The notes under the pieces: model-generated
What the model saw: the letters and a program-made list of their open reading frames with translations, nothing else
Told to the model about the DNA's origin: nothing
Database searches by the model: none
Position numbers and translations under genes: made by a program
Origin: an uncultured Chromatiaceae bacterium
GTDB lineage: Bacteria; Pseudomonadota; Gammaproteobacteria; Enterobacterales; Alteromonadaceae
DNA: 8,729 nt
Assembly (NCBI GenBank): GCA_946481195.1
Contig: CAMLNG010000135.1
Coordinates: forward strand, 1-8,729
Direction of reading: 5' to 3'
Shown: one piece after another, positions 1 through 7,035 of the stretch
Layout: each line of letters starts with the position of its first letter
Numbering within the stretch: the stretch's first letter is position 1

Positions 1-30
1 CACTCCCCCTACACGACGCTCTTCCGATCT
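1..30. other. Illumina adapter left on the contig end (artefact)
   Basis: Bases 7-30 match the last 24 bases of the standard Illumina read-1 adapter exactly, ending in GCTCTTCCGATCT. Bases 1-6 look like a slightly damaged continuation: the adapter has CACTCTTTCCC where the window has CACTCCCCC. This is library-preparation sequence and not genome. It abuts the corA coding sequence, so the true contig starts at base 31. The adapter reads without a stop in the corA frame, which would add a false C-terminal tail to CorA. Confidence 0.97.
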
Positions 31-954
31 AAAAAACAGATAAGGCGTGATGCCGGCGAGTAACATCAGCCCCAACGCCAGCGGGTAGCCATAGGTCAGA
101 TTCAGCTCCGGCATATGCGCGAAATTCATGCCGTAGCTGCTCGCGACCAAAGTCGGTGGCAGGAAAATCACTGACACCACCGAGAAAATTTTGATAATGC
201 GGTTTTGTTCGATGTTGATAAAACCCATTGCCGACTGCAGCAGGAAGTTGACGCGCTGCGAAAAAGATTCATTGTGTGGCAGCAGCGATTCAACGTCGCG
301 CAGTACGTCGCGCGCCTGCTCCAGCTGGTCGGCCGGTAAGCGCGCTTTACGCAGCAAAAAGCTGATCGCGCGCTGGGTATCCATCAGACAAAGCCGCACT
401 TTCCAGCTCATATCCTCGAGTTCAGTCAGTTTCGACAGCGATTCCTGAAAGGCTTCGTTTTGTTTACCCTGCAAAATCACCTGGCTGATGGCTTCCAGCG
501 CCAGCGAAATCTCTTCGATACTGTCGGCTAGCTGTTCGATTTTGACTTCAAATAAATCCAGCAGCAGTTCAAAGGCGTTGCTGCTTTGCAGGTGTGCGTT
601 GCGGGCGCGCATCCGGTACAGCCGGAATACCGGCAGTTCGCGTTCCCGCAGCGTAAACAGCCGGCCGTCGCGAATGGTAAAAGCGACGGTGGTGGTGGCG
701 GCACGTTCTTCCTGATAAAAAAACAACGAGTGCACGTGCAGGCCATCTTCGTCTTCGAAGAAACGTGCCGAGGCTTCGATATCGTCCAGTTCTGCACGCA
801 GCGCCAGCTGCTGGCCAAATTGGTCGCTGATAAAACTACGTTCAGCGTCATCGGGTTCCTGCAAGTCCAGCCAAATGGCCTGCTGTACCTGCTCAGCGCT
901 TTGCAGCTCGAGCCGTTCCAGTTTTTGTTGTTGTACGGTAAAGATCCGCAGCAT
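31..954 (-). CDS. corA: CorA magnesium/cobalt transporter, C-terminus missing at contig end
   Basis: CorA is a pentameric inner-membrane channel for Mg2+ (also Co2+ and Ni2+) uptake. The 308 readable residues follow E. coli CorA (316 residues) nearly end to end. Blocks recognisable from that protein include EPDDAER (33-39), [11 protein letters not shown] (58-68), [16 protein letters not shown] (93-108), [13 protein letters not shown] (184-196), ESLLPHNES (222-230) and [20 protein letters not shown] (243-262). The hallmark YGMNF signature (274-278) ends transmembrane helix 1 (about 254-274). The periplasmic MPEL loop (281-284) follows, then helix 2 (about 288-308). The ATG at 952-954 is supported by alignment to the E. 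coli N-terminus (ML..F) and by GGAG seven bases upstream. The frame stays open into the adapter, so the last basic residues after PYLFF (KRKNWL in E. coli) are lost. It appears to be transcribed separately from the downstream receptor unit. Confidence 0.96.
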
Positions 955-961
955 CAGGTGA

Positions 962-965
962 CTCC
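962..965 (-). promoter_or_regulatory. corA ribosome binding site
   Basis: On the minus strand GGAG lies seven bases before the corA ATG, an ideal spacing. It fixes the start at 954. Confidence 0.75.
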
Positions 966-1216
966 GTTAATCTAGCCGGAAGATCCAGGAACGACACAGC
1001 GCGAGAATATACTTTGAGGTGGCAATACGCCGGTCAGACTGCAACTGACCCGGCAAAACAACAGGGGAGAGGCGGCAGACTGAATTACAACAAAGAAGGT
1101 CGACTGGGTATGTCCAAGGAAATGCAGCCTCTGGCGAAAAGTGGTGTTGATCTTAAAGAACCCGCATAGCTCAGGTCAAGGTAAAGCTGGTCAGAACAGC
1201 TATCTCGCCTGCAACT
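966..1216. other. Intergenic stretch between corA and the receptor-unit terminator
   Basis: The gene-free gap runs from 955 to 1295 (341 bases). Apart from the corA RBS, the candidate -10, the inverted repeat and the terminator, little is convincing. The plus strand has a reading frame without stops that ends at TAG 1167-1169. Its only ATG, at 1110, would give 19 residues (MSKEMQPLAKSGV...), with AAGAAGG ten bases upstream. A TTG at 1014 would give 51 residues but has no ribosome site. I do not recognise the peptide and do not call it a gene. A weak hairpin arm pair AGCTG/CAGCT also occurs near 1184-1202. No tRNA or known RNA is seen. Confidence 0.5.
1006..1011 (-). promoter_or_regulatory. 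Possible corA -10 element
   Basis: The minus strand reads TATATT (five of six to TATAAT) about 50 bases before the corA start codon. No good TTGACA-like -35 is seen at 16-18 bp. A six-base inverted repeat (GGTCAG at 1032-1037, CTGACC at 1045-1050, seven-base loop) sits just upstream, where a regulator could bind. No factor is recognised, and the call rests on one hexamer. Confidence 0.3.
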
Positions 1217-1263
1217 AAAAAACAGAACCGCGGGGTAGCGTCCTTGCTAACCTCCGCGGTTCT
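1217..1263 (-). terminator. Intrinsic terminator of the lipoprotein/receptor unit
   Basis: AGAACCGCGG (1224-1233) and CCGCGGTTCT (1254-1263) form a perfect ten-pair GC-rich stem. Inner bases GGTAGC and GCTAACC can extend the pairing with bulges. On the minus strand the stem is followed by a run of six T (1217-1222), one base after the stem. It begins 33 bases past the receptor stop codon, so it ends the minus-strand transcript and insulates corA. The plus-strand side has no T-run, so it is one-directional. Confidence 0.9.
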
Positions 1264-1295
1264 CTAACCGTTATCAATCTGAGCCTCAGGGCTTA

Positions 1296-4010
1296 TCAGA
1301 ACTTCTGACTGTAACTTAAGCCGACGCTGACACCTTCTTCGCGTTTTTGCAGAATTTCGCCTTGTTGCAGAATTTCTGTTTCTTCATTCAGCAGGTTTTT
1401 CACCGAGAACTTCAGGTTACCTTCCGGCAGGACTGTGTAGCTGTAAGTGAAATCCAGCGAGTGGAATGGCTGCTCGTAGGCGTCGTCTTTACCGTCAATG
1501 CCGGCGAAGGCGATGCGTTTGCCAAATACGTTGTAGGTCAGCGTCGCAGTATGGTCTTCGTTGTCGGAATCGTAACCAAGCTGGAAGTTCACCACGTATT
1601 TGCTGTGACCGGTCAATGGCCGCACCAGGTTGGTCAGGTTCGACTCGCCCAGCGCCTGCATTTCGATTTCAGACTTACTGAAAGTCACGTTGCTGTTGAT
1701 AAAGAAGTTATCAACAAACTGACCAAAGTCGCCTTCAAACATATCCAGTTTTTGTAGTGCTTCGGCTTCAATCCCGTATACTTCGCCAGCTAAGGCATTA
1801 CGGAATGACATCAGCAGGTTACCGTCTGAGCCTTTGAGTTCAATGGCTTCGATTGGGTTCACCATGTCTTTGTAGAACACGCCGATGCTGTAGTTGCTGC
1901 CGGAATCTAAGTAAGATTCAAAGCGCATGTCGTAACCTTTGATGTCGGTGCTCTTCAGGTCGGCAAAACCCATCACTTTAAAGTCAGTAATTGGGTCGAT
2001 AAACAGCACCGGTGTCACTTCGCGTAAATCCGGCCGCACTACAGTTTCACTGAAGCCAAAGCGCAGTTGCGTCTCTTCGGTACGCATCCAGGTGACCGAC
2101 AGGGCAGGGTATAAATCATCCTGCTGGATCAGCATTTTGCTGACATCGCCTTGCGCTGCACCTGTAGACGGATTCAGCGGTACTGAAACCTGACGGAAGT
2201 CTTCATAACGCACACCCAGATTCACCCGCCAGGTGTAGTCGTAAGTGGCTTCCATCGCGACATAGGCGGCGTCGATCATCTGCGCCGCTTTATAGTCGTC
2301 GGCGTCACCGGTTACGTCCGAGATCTGAAACCGTTTGGCGGCGTTCTGAATATTGGCGTCGGCAAAAATCTGGCTGTACGCCTGACTTAAATCAGCATTG
2401 CTAAAGCCACGGGTGTCAAACTTATAACGCGCCGTTGAAGCGTCGCGCTGACGTTCGAAATAGCTGTAGCCGGTGCTGAAAGACCATTCGGTTTTTTCCG
2501 TCGACAGCGGGTATTTGGCATTCCAGCTGACGTTTTCGGTGTTGTCTTCCATATTGCCGAACTGATAAATCACCGCGTTGTCGCTGCGGCGCATGGTTTT
2601 GCTTTGCAGCGCACCAGCGTCGTCCAGCGAGCGGACATACAGATACTCGACTTCACCCGGTGCGCGGCGTTCTGCTTTGGCGTCGGTGTACTGCCAGTCG
2701 ATATTTAAGTCACCGGCCCAGTCCAGCGTATGTTTACCGCGGATCTGGTTGCTGAGCATCGAACGCTCTTCATACAGGATGTTGTAAAATTCGTTTTCGC
2801 GGTTGGCTTCGTTGATGGTTTCAATCGAATCACCGATTTTGCGTTTGATGCGATCTTTGGTGTCCTGCAGATAGATGCTGGAAGTTTCGAAGCGGTTGTT
2901 GTTGTCCCACTCGAAACCAAAGTTCAGCATGCCGGACAGTTTGACCTGGTGCTCGGTACGCAGAATATCGTCATAGCGGTTCAGCGGTGTCAGTTCGTTG
3001 CCGGTGGTGATGGAGTAATAACGTTCCTGATCTTTGCTGTTTTCGCTGGACTGGTCGTAGCTGACACCAGCCATCACGCCAAATACACGCTCGCCGATAT
3101 CAAAGCGATTGCCCCAGGACATGCTGGCGTCATAGGCCGGGCCTAAGCTTTTTTCACGCACATCGAGGTCGCGGTTCATTTCCAGGCCGAGATTACGGTT
3201 AATCAGCTCCGCTTTGGCCAGGTTGTCGGCATTAACACCCCCAAGGCCCTGGGCAATTTTCACCAGATCTAATGAGCCGTATTGCGCGACCGCAGCGCGG
3301 AATGGATCGGATAAACTGCGGGTGCCGTCATCACGGCCGCGCCAGTCATCACCGCCGCCGGTGTAGTCTAGGCCCTTGTCACTGCTGAGGCTGTTGTATT
3401 CAGTACCGACTGAGAAGCTAAAGACCTGATCTAACGGAATGCTGCTGGTGCGGATATTGATATTACCGCCACCAAAAGCGGCCGGTAATTCCGGCGAATA
3501 GGATTTTTGCACCACCATGCTTTCTATGATGCCGGCCGGGAACATATCCATCGGCACGACGTTCCGGGTTGGGTCCGGGCTTGGCACCTGGGCGCCGTTT
3601 AACAGCGTGGATGAATAACGCTCACCAAGGCCGCGCACGTAGATAAATTTGTCTTTGACCAGCGTCAAACCGGTCACGCGGCGCAGGGCGGCGGCGGCGT
3701 TGCCGTCACCGGCACGGGAGATTTGGTCCATACCCAGCAACTCGGCAACAAAGGGTTGCTGGCGACGCTCTTCAGCGGTGGCGGCGGCTGAGCTCAACAG
3801 CCGGCCTGACACGTTAATCCGTTCTACGGCCTGTGTCTCGCTGGCCGTTGCAGCTGGTGCTGCTACTTGCTGTGTGGTTTGCTGGGTTGTTTCCTGTGCT
3901 ACAGCCGCAGACAACGGCAGGGCTGCGCTGGCAGTTAAGGCCAATAAGACAGCGCGGGCGACGCGGTTCGGGTTTAATTGCAATGGGCCAAATGGGTGCA
4001 AGCTACTCAT
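1296..4010 (-). CDS. TonB-dependent outer-membrane receptor, Pho-linked, ligand unknown
   Basis: This is a 22-strand-barrel type receptor for energised uptake across the outer membrane using TonB-ExbB-ExbD. From the ATG at 4010 it is 904 residues. It has a signal peptide (about 1-38, hydrophobic core VLLALTASAALPLS, cleavage near AVA|QE), then a Thr/Gln/Ala-rich linker and a possible TonB box VERINVSG (62-69). The plug (about 84-190) contains RRVTGLTLV, YVRGLGERYSSTLLNGAQ, PSPDPTRNVVPMDMFP, VVQKSYSPELPAAFGGG and NIRT. The rest is the barrel, closing with an aromatic C-terminal strand GLSYSQKF, as barrel-assembly signals do. A longer frame begins at a GTG at 4118, but its 36 extra residues are not signal-like and that codon lies in a hairpin loop. 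The chosen ATG has AGGA nine bases upstream. It is the second gene of a unit led by the beta-helix lipoprotein. There is no Pho box of its own, so it probably depends on the upstream Pho promoter. The substrate cannot be read from sequence. Confidence 0.93.
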   Translation of the reverse strand: MSSLHPFGPLQLNPNRVARAVLLALTASAALPLSAAVAQETTQQTTQQVAAPAATASETQAVERINVSGRLLSSAAATAEERRQQPFVAELLGMDQISRAGDGNAAAALRRVTGLTLVKDKFIYVRGLGERYSSTLLNGAQVPSPDPTRNVVPMDMFPAGIIESMVVQKSYSPELPAAFGGGNINIRTSSIPLDQVFSFSVGTEYNSLSSDKGLDYTGGGDDWRGRDDGTRSLSDPFRAAVAQYGSLDLVKIAQGLGGVNADNLAKAELINRNLGLEMNRDLDVREKSLGPAYDASMSWGNRFDIGERVFGVMAGVSYDQSSENSKDQERYYSITTGNELTPLNRYDDILRTEHQVKLSGMLNFGFEWDNNNRFETSSIYLQDTKDRIKRKIGDSIETINEANRENEFYNILYEERSMLSNQIRGKHTLDWAGDLNIDWQYTDAKAERRAPGEVEYLYVRSLDDAGALQSKTMRRSDNAVIYQFGNMEDNTENVSWNAKYPLSTEKTEWSFSTGYSYFERQRDASTARYKFDTRGFSNADLSQAYSQIFADANIQNAAKRFQISDVTGDADDYKAAQMIDAAYVAMEATYDYTWRVNLGVRYEDFRQVSVPLNPSTGAAQGDVSKMLIQQDDLYPALSVTWMRTEETQLRFGFSETVVRPDLREVTPVLFIDPITDFKVMGFADLKSTDIKGYDMRFESYLDSGSNYSIGVFYKDMVNPIEAIELKGSDGNLLMSFRNALAGEVYGIEAEALQKLDMFEGDFGQFVDNFFINSNVTFSKSEIEMQALGESNLTNLVRPLTGHSKYVVNFQLGYDSDNEDHTATLTYNVFGKRIAFAGIDGKDDAYEQPFHSLDFTYSYTVLPEGNLKFSVKNLLNEETEILQQGEILQKREEGVSVGLSYSQKF

Positions 4011-4102
4011 TTTTCTGGATCCTGTCGGCTGTAAATTCCAGCCAGAGTTTTTATCTGCCCGGTTTGGGCCGGGTTCTACACAAAAGTATTTCTCAGCACA
4101 AA

Positions 4103-4130
4103 GCCGGCCTTTGAACACTCAAAAGCCGGC
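4103..4130 (-). terminator. Strong hairpin between lipoprotein and receptor genes (likely attenuator or mRNA-stabilising stem)
   Basis: In the minus-strand RNA, GCCGGCTTTTGA and TCAAAGGCCGGC pair over twelve positions around a four-base loop (GTGT). One G-U pair becomes a C-A mismatch in plus-strand RNA, which argues that the structure acts in the minus-strand transcript. It starts 12 bases after the lipoprotein stop. The following tract TTTGTG is a poor U-run, so full termination is unlikely. Partial termination or 3'-end protection of the lipoprotein message would give unequal levels of the two products. A shorter CCCGG/CCGGG stem follows before the receptor start. Confidence 0.6.
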
Positions 4131-4142
4131 GCTTGATAGTGC

Positions 4143-6842
4143 TTAGTTGCCTAAACCAGTGGTCCAGCCTTTGGTCCAGTCGTTCGCCGCATCCATGGCA
4201 CCGACAAAGGTGGTCTTGGTGAAGAAGCTGTCAACGGCAGCCATGTCTTTAGCGGCTGTGGTATCGATGGTGTACAGGCCGTTCAGCACAGCAGCCTGGT
4301 CGGCAGCAGTTTTGTTGCCTTGCTGGCCTTCAAACCATTGTTTAACTGTCATCGTTGGCGACACAGTGCCTTTAAATGGTTCCGGGCAACCCAGGACTGA
4401 GTGCGTCATTACCAATTTGGCACTGGCTGCTAAAGCCTGAGATTGTGTTGATTCAATTTCCAGACATTCGCCCATGGCGCCAGTGTCCGTTTTAGGACCT
4501 GCTACCAGAATGTTGTGCAGCTTGGCTGAAGTACCAGCGCGCAGCAGGATGCCTTCTGAATCCATGTCAGCAGACTTAAAGGTGTTGCCGATGATGGTCA
4601 TGTTGGCGATAGTTGGCTCTGACAGTGGCGTCGCTGAAAAATTGGTTGATTGGTTATCAGCTTCGATACCACGGTTAGTCACTGTGTTGGCCGCATCGTG
4701 TTTCACCAGCAGGAACTGCGCTTTACCGTTCCAGCCGTCAGTCCAGTCCAGTGAATCGTCTTCGTTACCAGTTAACACCACATATTTGACGTTGACAGTA
4801 CCGCCGAACAGTTCCAAACCATCATCAAGGTTTTTGTGGATTTGGATGTGGTCCACCACAGTGCCTTTACCGACGCCAGCCAGGGTCAGACCGTTTAACT
4901 CGTTGTCTTTAATCACTTCGTAACCGGCGTTGCGGATTTGCACGTACTTGATCACGCCAGAGTTGTCATCGGCTTTGTAACCGCCGTATGGGCCGGCGTT
5001 GCCTTCTGCTTCGATAGAACAGGTGGTCGCCGCCTGGTCACACTTGTTGCTTGGCGCGTTACCCAGCACCACAATACCGCCCCATTGGCCGGCGCGGGTG
5101 GCAGAGCCAATCACGTCCTGCAGCGAGGTGAACACGATAGGCGCAGTCGGCGAACCTTCCGCCATCAGTTTGCTGCCGCGGGCAATCACTAAATAATCCT
5201 GACCAGATTTGCCGTAGATTCGCACACCCGGGTCAATGCTCAGCGTGGCAGATGTGGTGTTGTCGCCACCGACAGTGACTTTGTCGTTTAACACATCATC
5301 TGCACCGGCTTTTAATGCCACGTTGCTGGTTAATGTGCCTTTGACTTCACAGTTCAGTTTACCGGTTAAAGACGCCACTTCTGTGGTGCCTGCCGGGCAA
5401 GCCGTCAGCGCAGCATTGCTGGCGTGTAAGCCGTGGGTCCAGCCTTTGGTCCAGTCGGTGATGCCGTCAAATGCACCGATATAAGTCACGTTGTCGAACC
5501 ATGGGTCGACAAAGTTCTGCATGTTGTAACCTTTGCCAAGCGCCGGTGATGTGGCCGCAGGCATGTAACCGCCCAGCAGCGGGTCGGCAGTGCTGTTGTC
5601 TGGCTGGGCCGCAAACCATTTTGCTACGTCTAACAGCGTGTTGCCGGCAGCATCTTTTGGTGATTTAAAGTTTTCCGGGCAATTTACAATAGAGTTACGG
5701 AAAATGATTTTGCCGCTGTTGGCGTTGGCAACTGATTCTGGTGTTTCGATTTCAAAACACTCACCCATGCCTTTTGGCCCGGTGATGATGGTGTTGTAAA
5801 TCTCACCGGCAGTACCGGCGCGCAGCAGGATACCTTCAGAATCGGCCGCGGCTGATGTGAAAGCGTTACCGATAATGGTGATGTTTGACAGCCGTGGTTT
5901 TGACACTGGTGTCGCGTCAAATTTTGAAGACTGGTTGTCAGCTTCTATGGCGCGGTTGGCTTCAAGGTTGTTCGGGTTGTGACGAATAAGCACGTGTTGC
6001 ACACGGCCGGTCCAGCCGTCGGCCCAGTCCAGTGAGTCGTCGCGGTTACCGGTCAGCACTAAGTGTTTCAGATCTACAGTACCGCCGAAGAACTCCACGC
6101 CGTCGTCTGAGTTGTTATGCACTTGCAGGTAGTCCACCACAGTGCCTGAACCGACACCGGCGAAAGTGACACCGTTTAATTCGTTGTCTTTGATGACTTC
6201 GTAGCCGGCGTATTTCACCTGCACAAATTTCAGGATCCCGCTGCTGTCAGTCGGGCGGTCGCCACCGTATGGGCCGGCGTTGCCTTCCGCTTCAATTTTA
6301 CAAGCGGCCAGCGCAGCTGCATCACACTTGTTGGTCGGTGCTTTACCCAGCAGCACGATGCCGCCCCATTGGCCGGCAGACGCATCGTTGGCAGTACCAA
6401 TCATGTCGTTCACTGATGTGAACACGATAGGCGCGTTAGCAGAGCCAACTGCGCTGATTTTAGAACCGCGGGCGACTACTAAGAAATCGGCACCGGATTT
6501 ACCAAACACTGTAGTGCCAGGTTCAATGGTCAGGGTGGCGCTGTTGGCGTTGTCATTACCGACCTGTACTTTACCGCTTAAAGCCCAGACGATGCCAGAA
6601 GTGAAAGTGGCGTCTGCTGTTAAAGTGCCGCTGACTTCACAAATGGTTTTGCTGATGCCACCGACAGCTGCGCCTTCTTTGGCGAAGCTTGGACATTTGC
6701 TGGTAGGAGTGGTCGGTGTGGTTGGGTTTGTTGGTGTGGTCGAGCCATTCCCGGTGCTAATCACAATGTCACCGCCGCCACAACCAGCCAGGAACAAAGC
6801 AGTCGAAATTGCGCTTAACTTTAAAATCTTGCCGAATGCCAT
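4143..6842 (-). CDS. Outer-membrane lipoprotein with two tandem beta-helix-type modules, Pho-linked
   Basis: This 899-residue protein opens with a lipoprotein signal (MAFGKILKLS..., lipobox LAGC, lipidated Cys21). Gly at +2 rather than Asp predicts outer-membrane sorting. A Thr/Pro linker (about 35-48, repeated PTTPT units) tethers the rest. Two homologous modules follow, about 50-473 and 482-899. They share blocks in the same order: SATLxIxPG, GKSG, ARGSK, APIVFTS, GQWGGIV, IEAEGNAGPYGG, AGYEVIKDNELNG, GTVVD, DDSLDW, IEADNQS, DSEGILLRAGT, GEC and DWTKGWT. Regular short Gly/Asn/Asp-rich strands of the TVVDYLQVHNN type suggest a right-handed parallel beta-helix, which is my inference of fold. 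Six cysteines per module lie at matching places (50/68, 173/181, 362/388; 482/498, 601/608, 793/819), consistent with disulfides outside the cytoplasm. GGAG six bases before the ATG supports the start. As the first gene of the unit, directly behind a Pho-box array, it is probably phosphate-regulated and may present ligand to the receptor. No catalytic motif is recognised. Confidence 0.88.
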   Translation of the reverse strand: MAFGKILKLSAISTALFLAGCGGGDIVISTGNGSTTPTNPTTPTTPTSKCPSFAKEGAAVGGISKTICEVSGTLTADATFTSGIVWALSGKVQVGNDNANSATLTIEPGTTVFGKSGADFLVVARGSKISAVGSANAPIVFTSVNDMIGTANDASAGQWGGIVLLGKAPTNKCDAAALAACKIEAEGNAGPYGGDRPTDSSGILKFVQVKYAGYEVIKDNELNGVTFAGVGSGTVVDYLQVHNNSDDGVEFFGGTVDLKHLVLTGNRDDSLDWADGWTGRVQHVLIRHNPNNLEANRAIEADNQSSKFDATPVSKPRLSNITIIGNAFTSAAADSEGILLRAGTAGEIYNTIITGPKGMGECFEIETPESVANANSGKIIFRNSIVNCPENFKSPKDAAGNTLLDVAKWFAAQPDNSTADPLLGGYMPAATSPALGKGYNMQNFVDPWFDNVTYIGAFDGITDWTKGWTHGLHASNAALTACPAGTTEVASLTGKLNCEVKGTLTSNVALKAGADDVLNDKVTVGGDNTTSATLSIDPGVRIYGKSGQDYLVIARGSKLMAEGSPTAPIVFTSLQDVIGSATRAGQWGGIVVLGNAPSNKCDQAATTCSIEAEGNAGPYGGYKADDNSGVIKYVQIRNAGYEVIKDNELNGLTLAGVGKGTVVDHIQIHKNLDDGLELFGGTVNVKYVVLTGNEDDSLDWTDGWNGKAQFLLVKHDAANTVTNRGIEADNQSTNFSATPLSEPTIANMTIIGNTFKSADMDSEGILLRAGTSAKLHNILVAGPKTDTGAMGECLEIESTQSQALAASAKLVMTHSVLGCPEPFKGTVSPTMTVKQWFEGQQGNKTAADQAAVLNGLYTIDTTAAKDMAAVDSFFTKTTFVGAMDAANDWTKGWTTGLGN
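4146..5399 (-). repeat. Lipoprotein internal module 2 (residues 482-899)
   Basis: Second copy of the duplicated unit. It runs from CPAGTTEVASLTGKLNCEV to the C-terminus VGAMDAANDWTKGWTTGL. About eight residues separate it from module 1. The copies are diverged in sequence (for example VEFFGGTVDLKH against LELFGGTVNVKY), so the duplication is not recent. Confidence 0.88.
5424..6695 (-). repeat. Lipoprotein internal module 1 (residues 50-473)
   Basis: First copy of a roughly 420-residue duplicated unit. It runs from the Cys50 region (KCPSFAKEG) to IGAFDGITDWTKGWTHGL. It shares three cysteine pairs and all major sequence blocks with module 2, but has a longer segment before QWGGI (DMIGTANDASAGQWGG against DVIGSATRAGQWGG) and a longer stretch between its second cysteine pair. 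Confidence 0.88.
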
Positions 6843-6848
6843 CTTAAT

Positions 6849-6852
6849 CTCC
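6849..6852 (-). promoter_or_regulatory. Lipoprotein-gene ribosome binding site
   Basis: Minus-strand GGAG six bases before the ATG at 6842, the expected spacing, which decides the start. Confidence 0.75.
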
Positions 6853-6884
6853 GTCGATGCAGTGGGTCATAAAAAACTGCAGAG

Positions 6885-6940
6885 ACGGTAAAGCGCGGGC
6901 GTGACTGTTTTATGACAGAATGTTGGCAGGCAGATGACAG
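6885..6940 (-). promoter_or_regulatory. Tandem Pho boxes and -10 of the lipoprotein/receptor promoter
   Basis: Reading the minus strand, four PhoB-type half-sites start exactly every 11 bp: CTGTCAT (6940-6934), CTGCCAA (6929-6923), CTGTCAT (6918-6912) and CAGTCAC (6907-6901). The last two, with spacer AAAA, form a near-perfect Pho box against the known CTGTCAY-4bp-CTGTCAY pattern. Ten bases past the array is TACCGT (6890-6885), which keeps the T, A and final T most conserved in a -10. PhoB boxes normally replace the -35, and this spacing equals the one I recall for E. coli phoB. The predicted RNA start lies near 6878, about 36 bases before the ATG. Confidence 0.85.
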
Positions 6941-6979
6941 TGTTGGCGGCTACAAGCGTGACGCAGGCTGGCGGCCATA

Positions 6980-7035
6980 CTGTCAAAAAAGCTTCAGAAA
7001 ACTGTCACGGAACTGTCTTACCAGTTCGTAATATT
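6980..7035 (+). promoter_or_regulatory. Second PhoB half-site array facing phoB, with possible -10
   Basis: On the plus strand CTGTCAA (6980-6986), GCTTCAG (6991-6997), CTGTCAC (7002-7008) and CTGTCTT (7013-7019) start every 11 bp. The second keeps only the TCA core; the other three are good half-sites. About nine to ten bases later is TAATAT/AATATT (7029-7035), a usable -10. This predicts a distal PhoB-activated promoter for phoB with a leader of roughly 170 bases. The array is divergent from the minus-strand array, with 39 bases between them. Confidence 0.72.

Noticed and set aside
586..975. 129-codon plus-strand frame opposite corA
   Set aside because: It lies almost wholly within the well-supported corA gene on the other strand and resembles no known protein. 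The same applies to the other antisense frames across corA, the receptor, the lipoprotein and phoB.
1032..1050. Inverted repeat GGTCAG/CTGACC as a terminator
   Set aside because: No T-run follows on either strand. At most it is an operator near the corA promoter, with no recognised regulator.
4011..4118. N-terminal extension of the TonB receptor from a GTG at 4118
   Set aside because: The extra 36 residues lack signal-peptide character, the codon sits in the loop of a strong hairpin, and the ATG at 4010 gives a proper signal peptide with an AGGA site.
6711..6750. GT-rich repetitive run that could suggest a microsatellite or array
   Set aside because: It encodes the Thr/Pro linker of the lipoprotein on the minus strand (PTTPT repeats), so it is explained by coding.
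6858..6881. TGCAGT/ACTGCA hairpin in the lipoprotein leader as a riboswitch
   Set aside because: Six pairs with a twelve-base loop is too weak and too short for any known riboswitch class.
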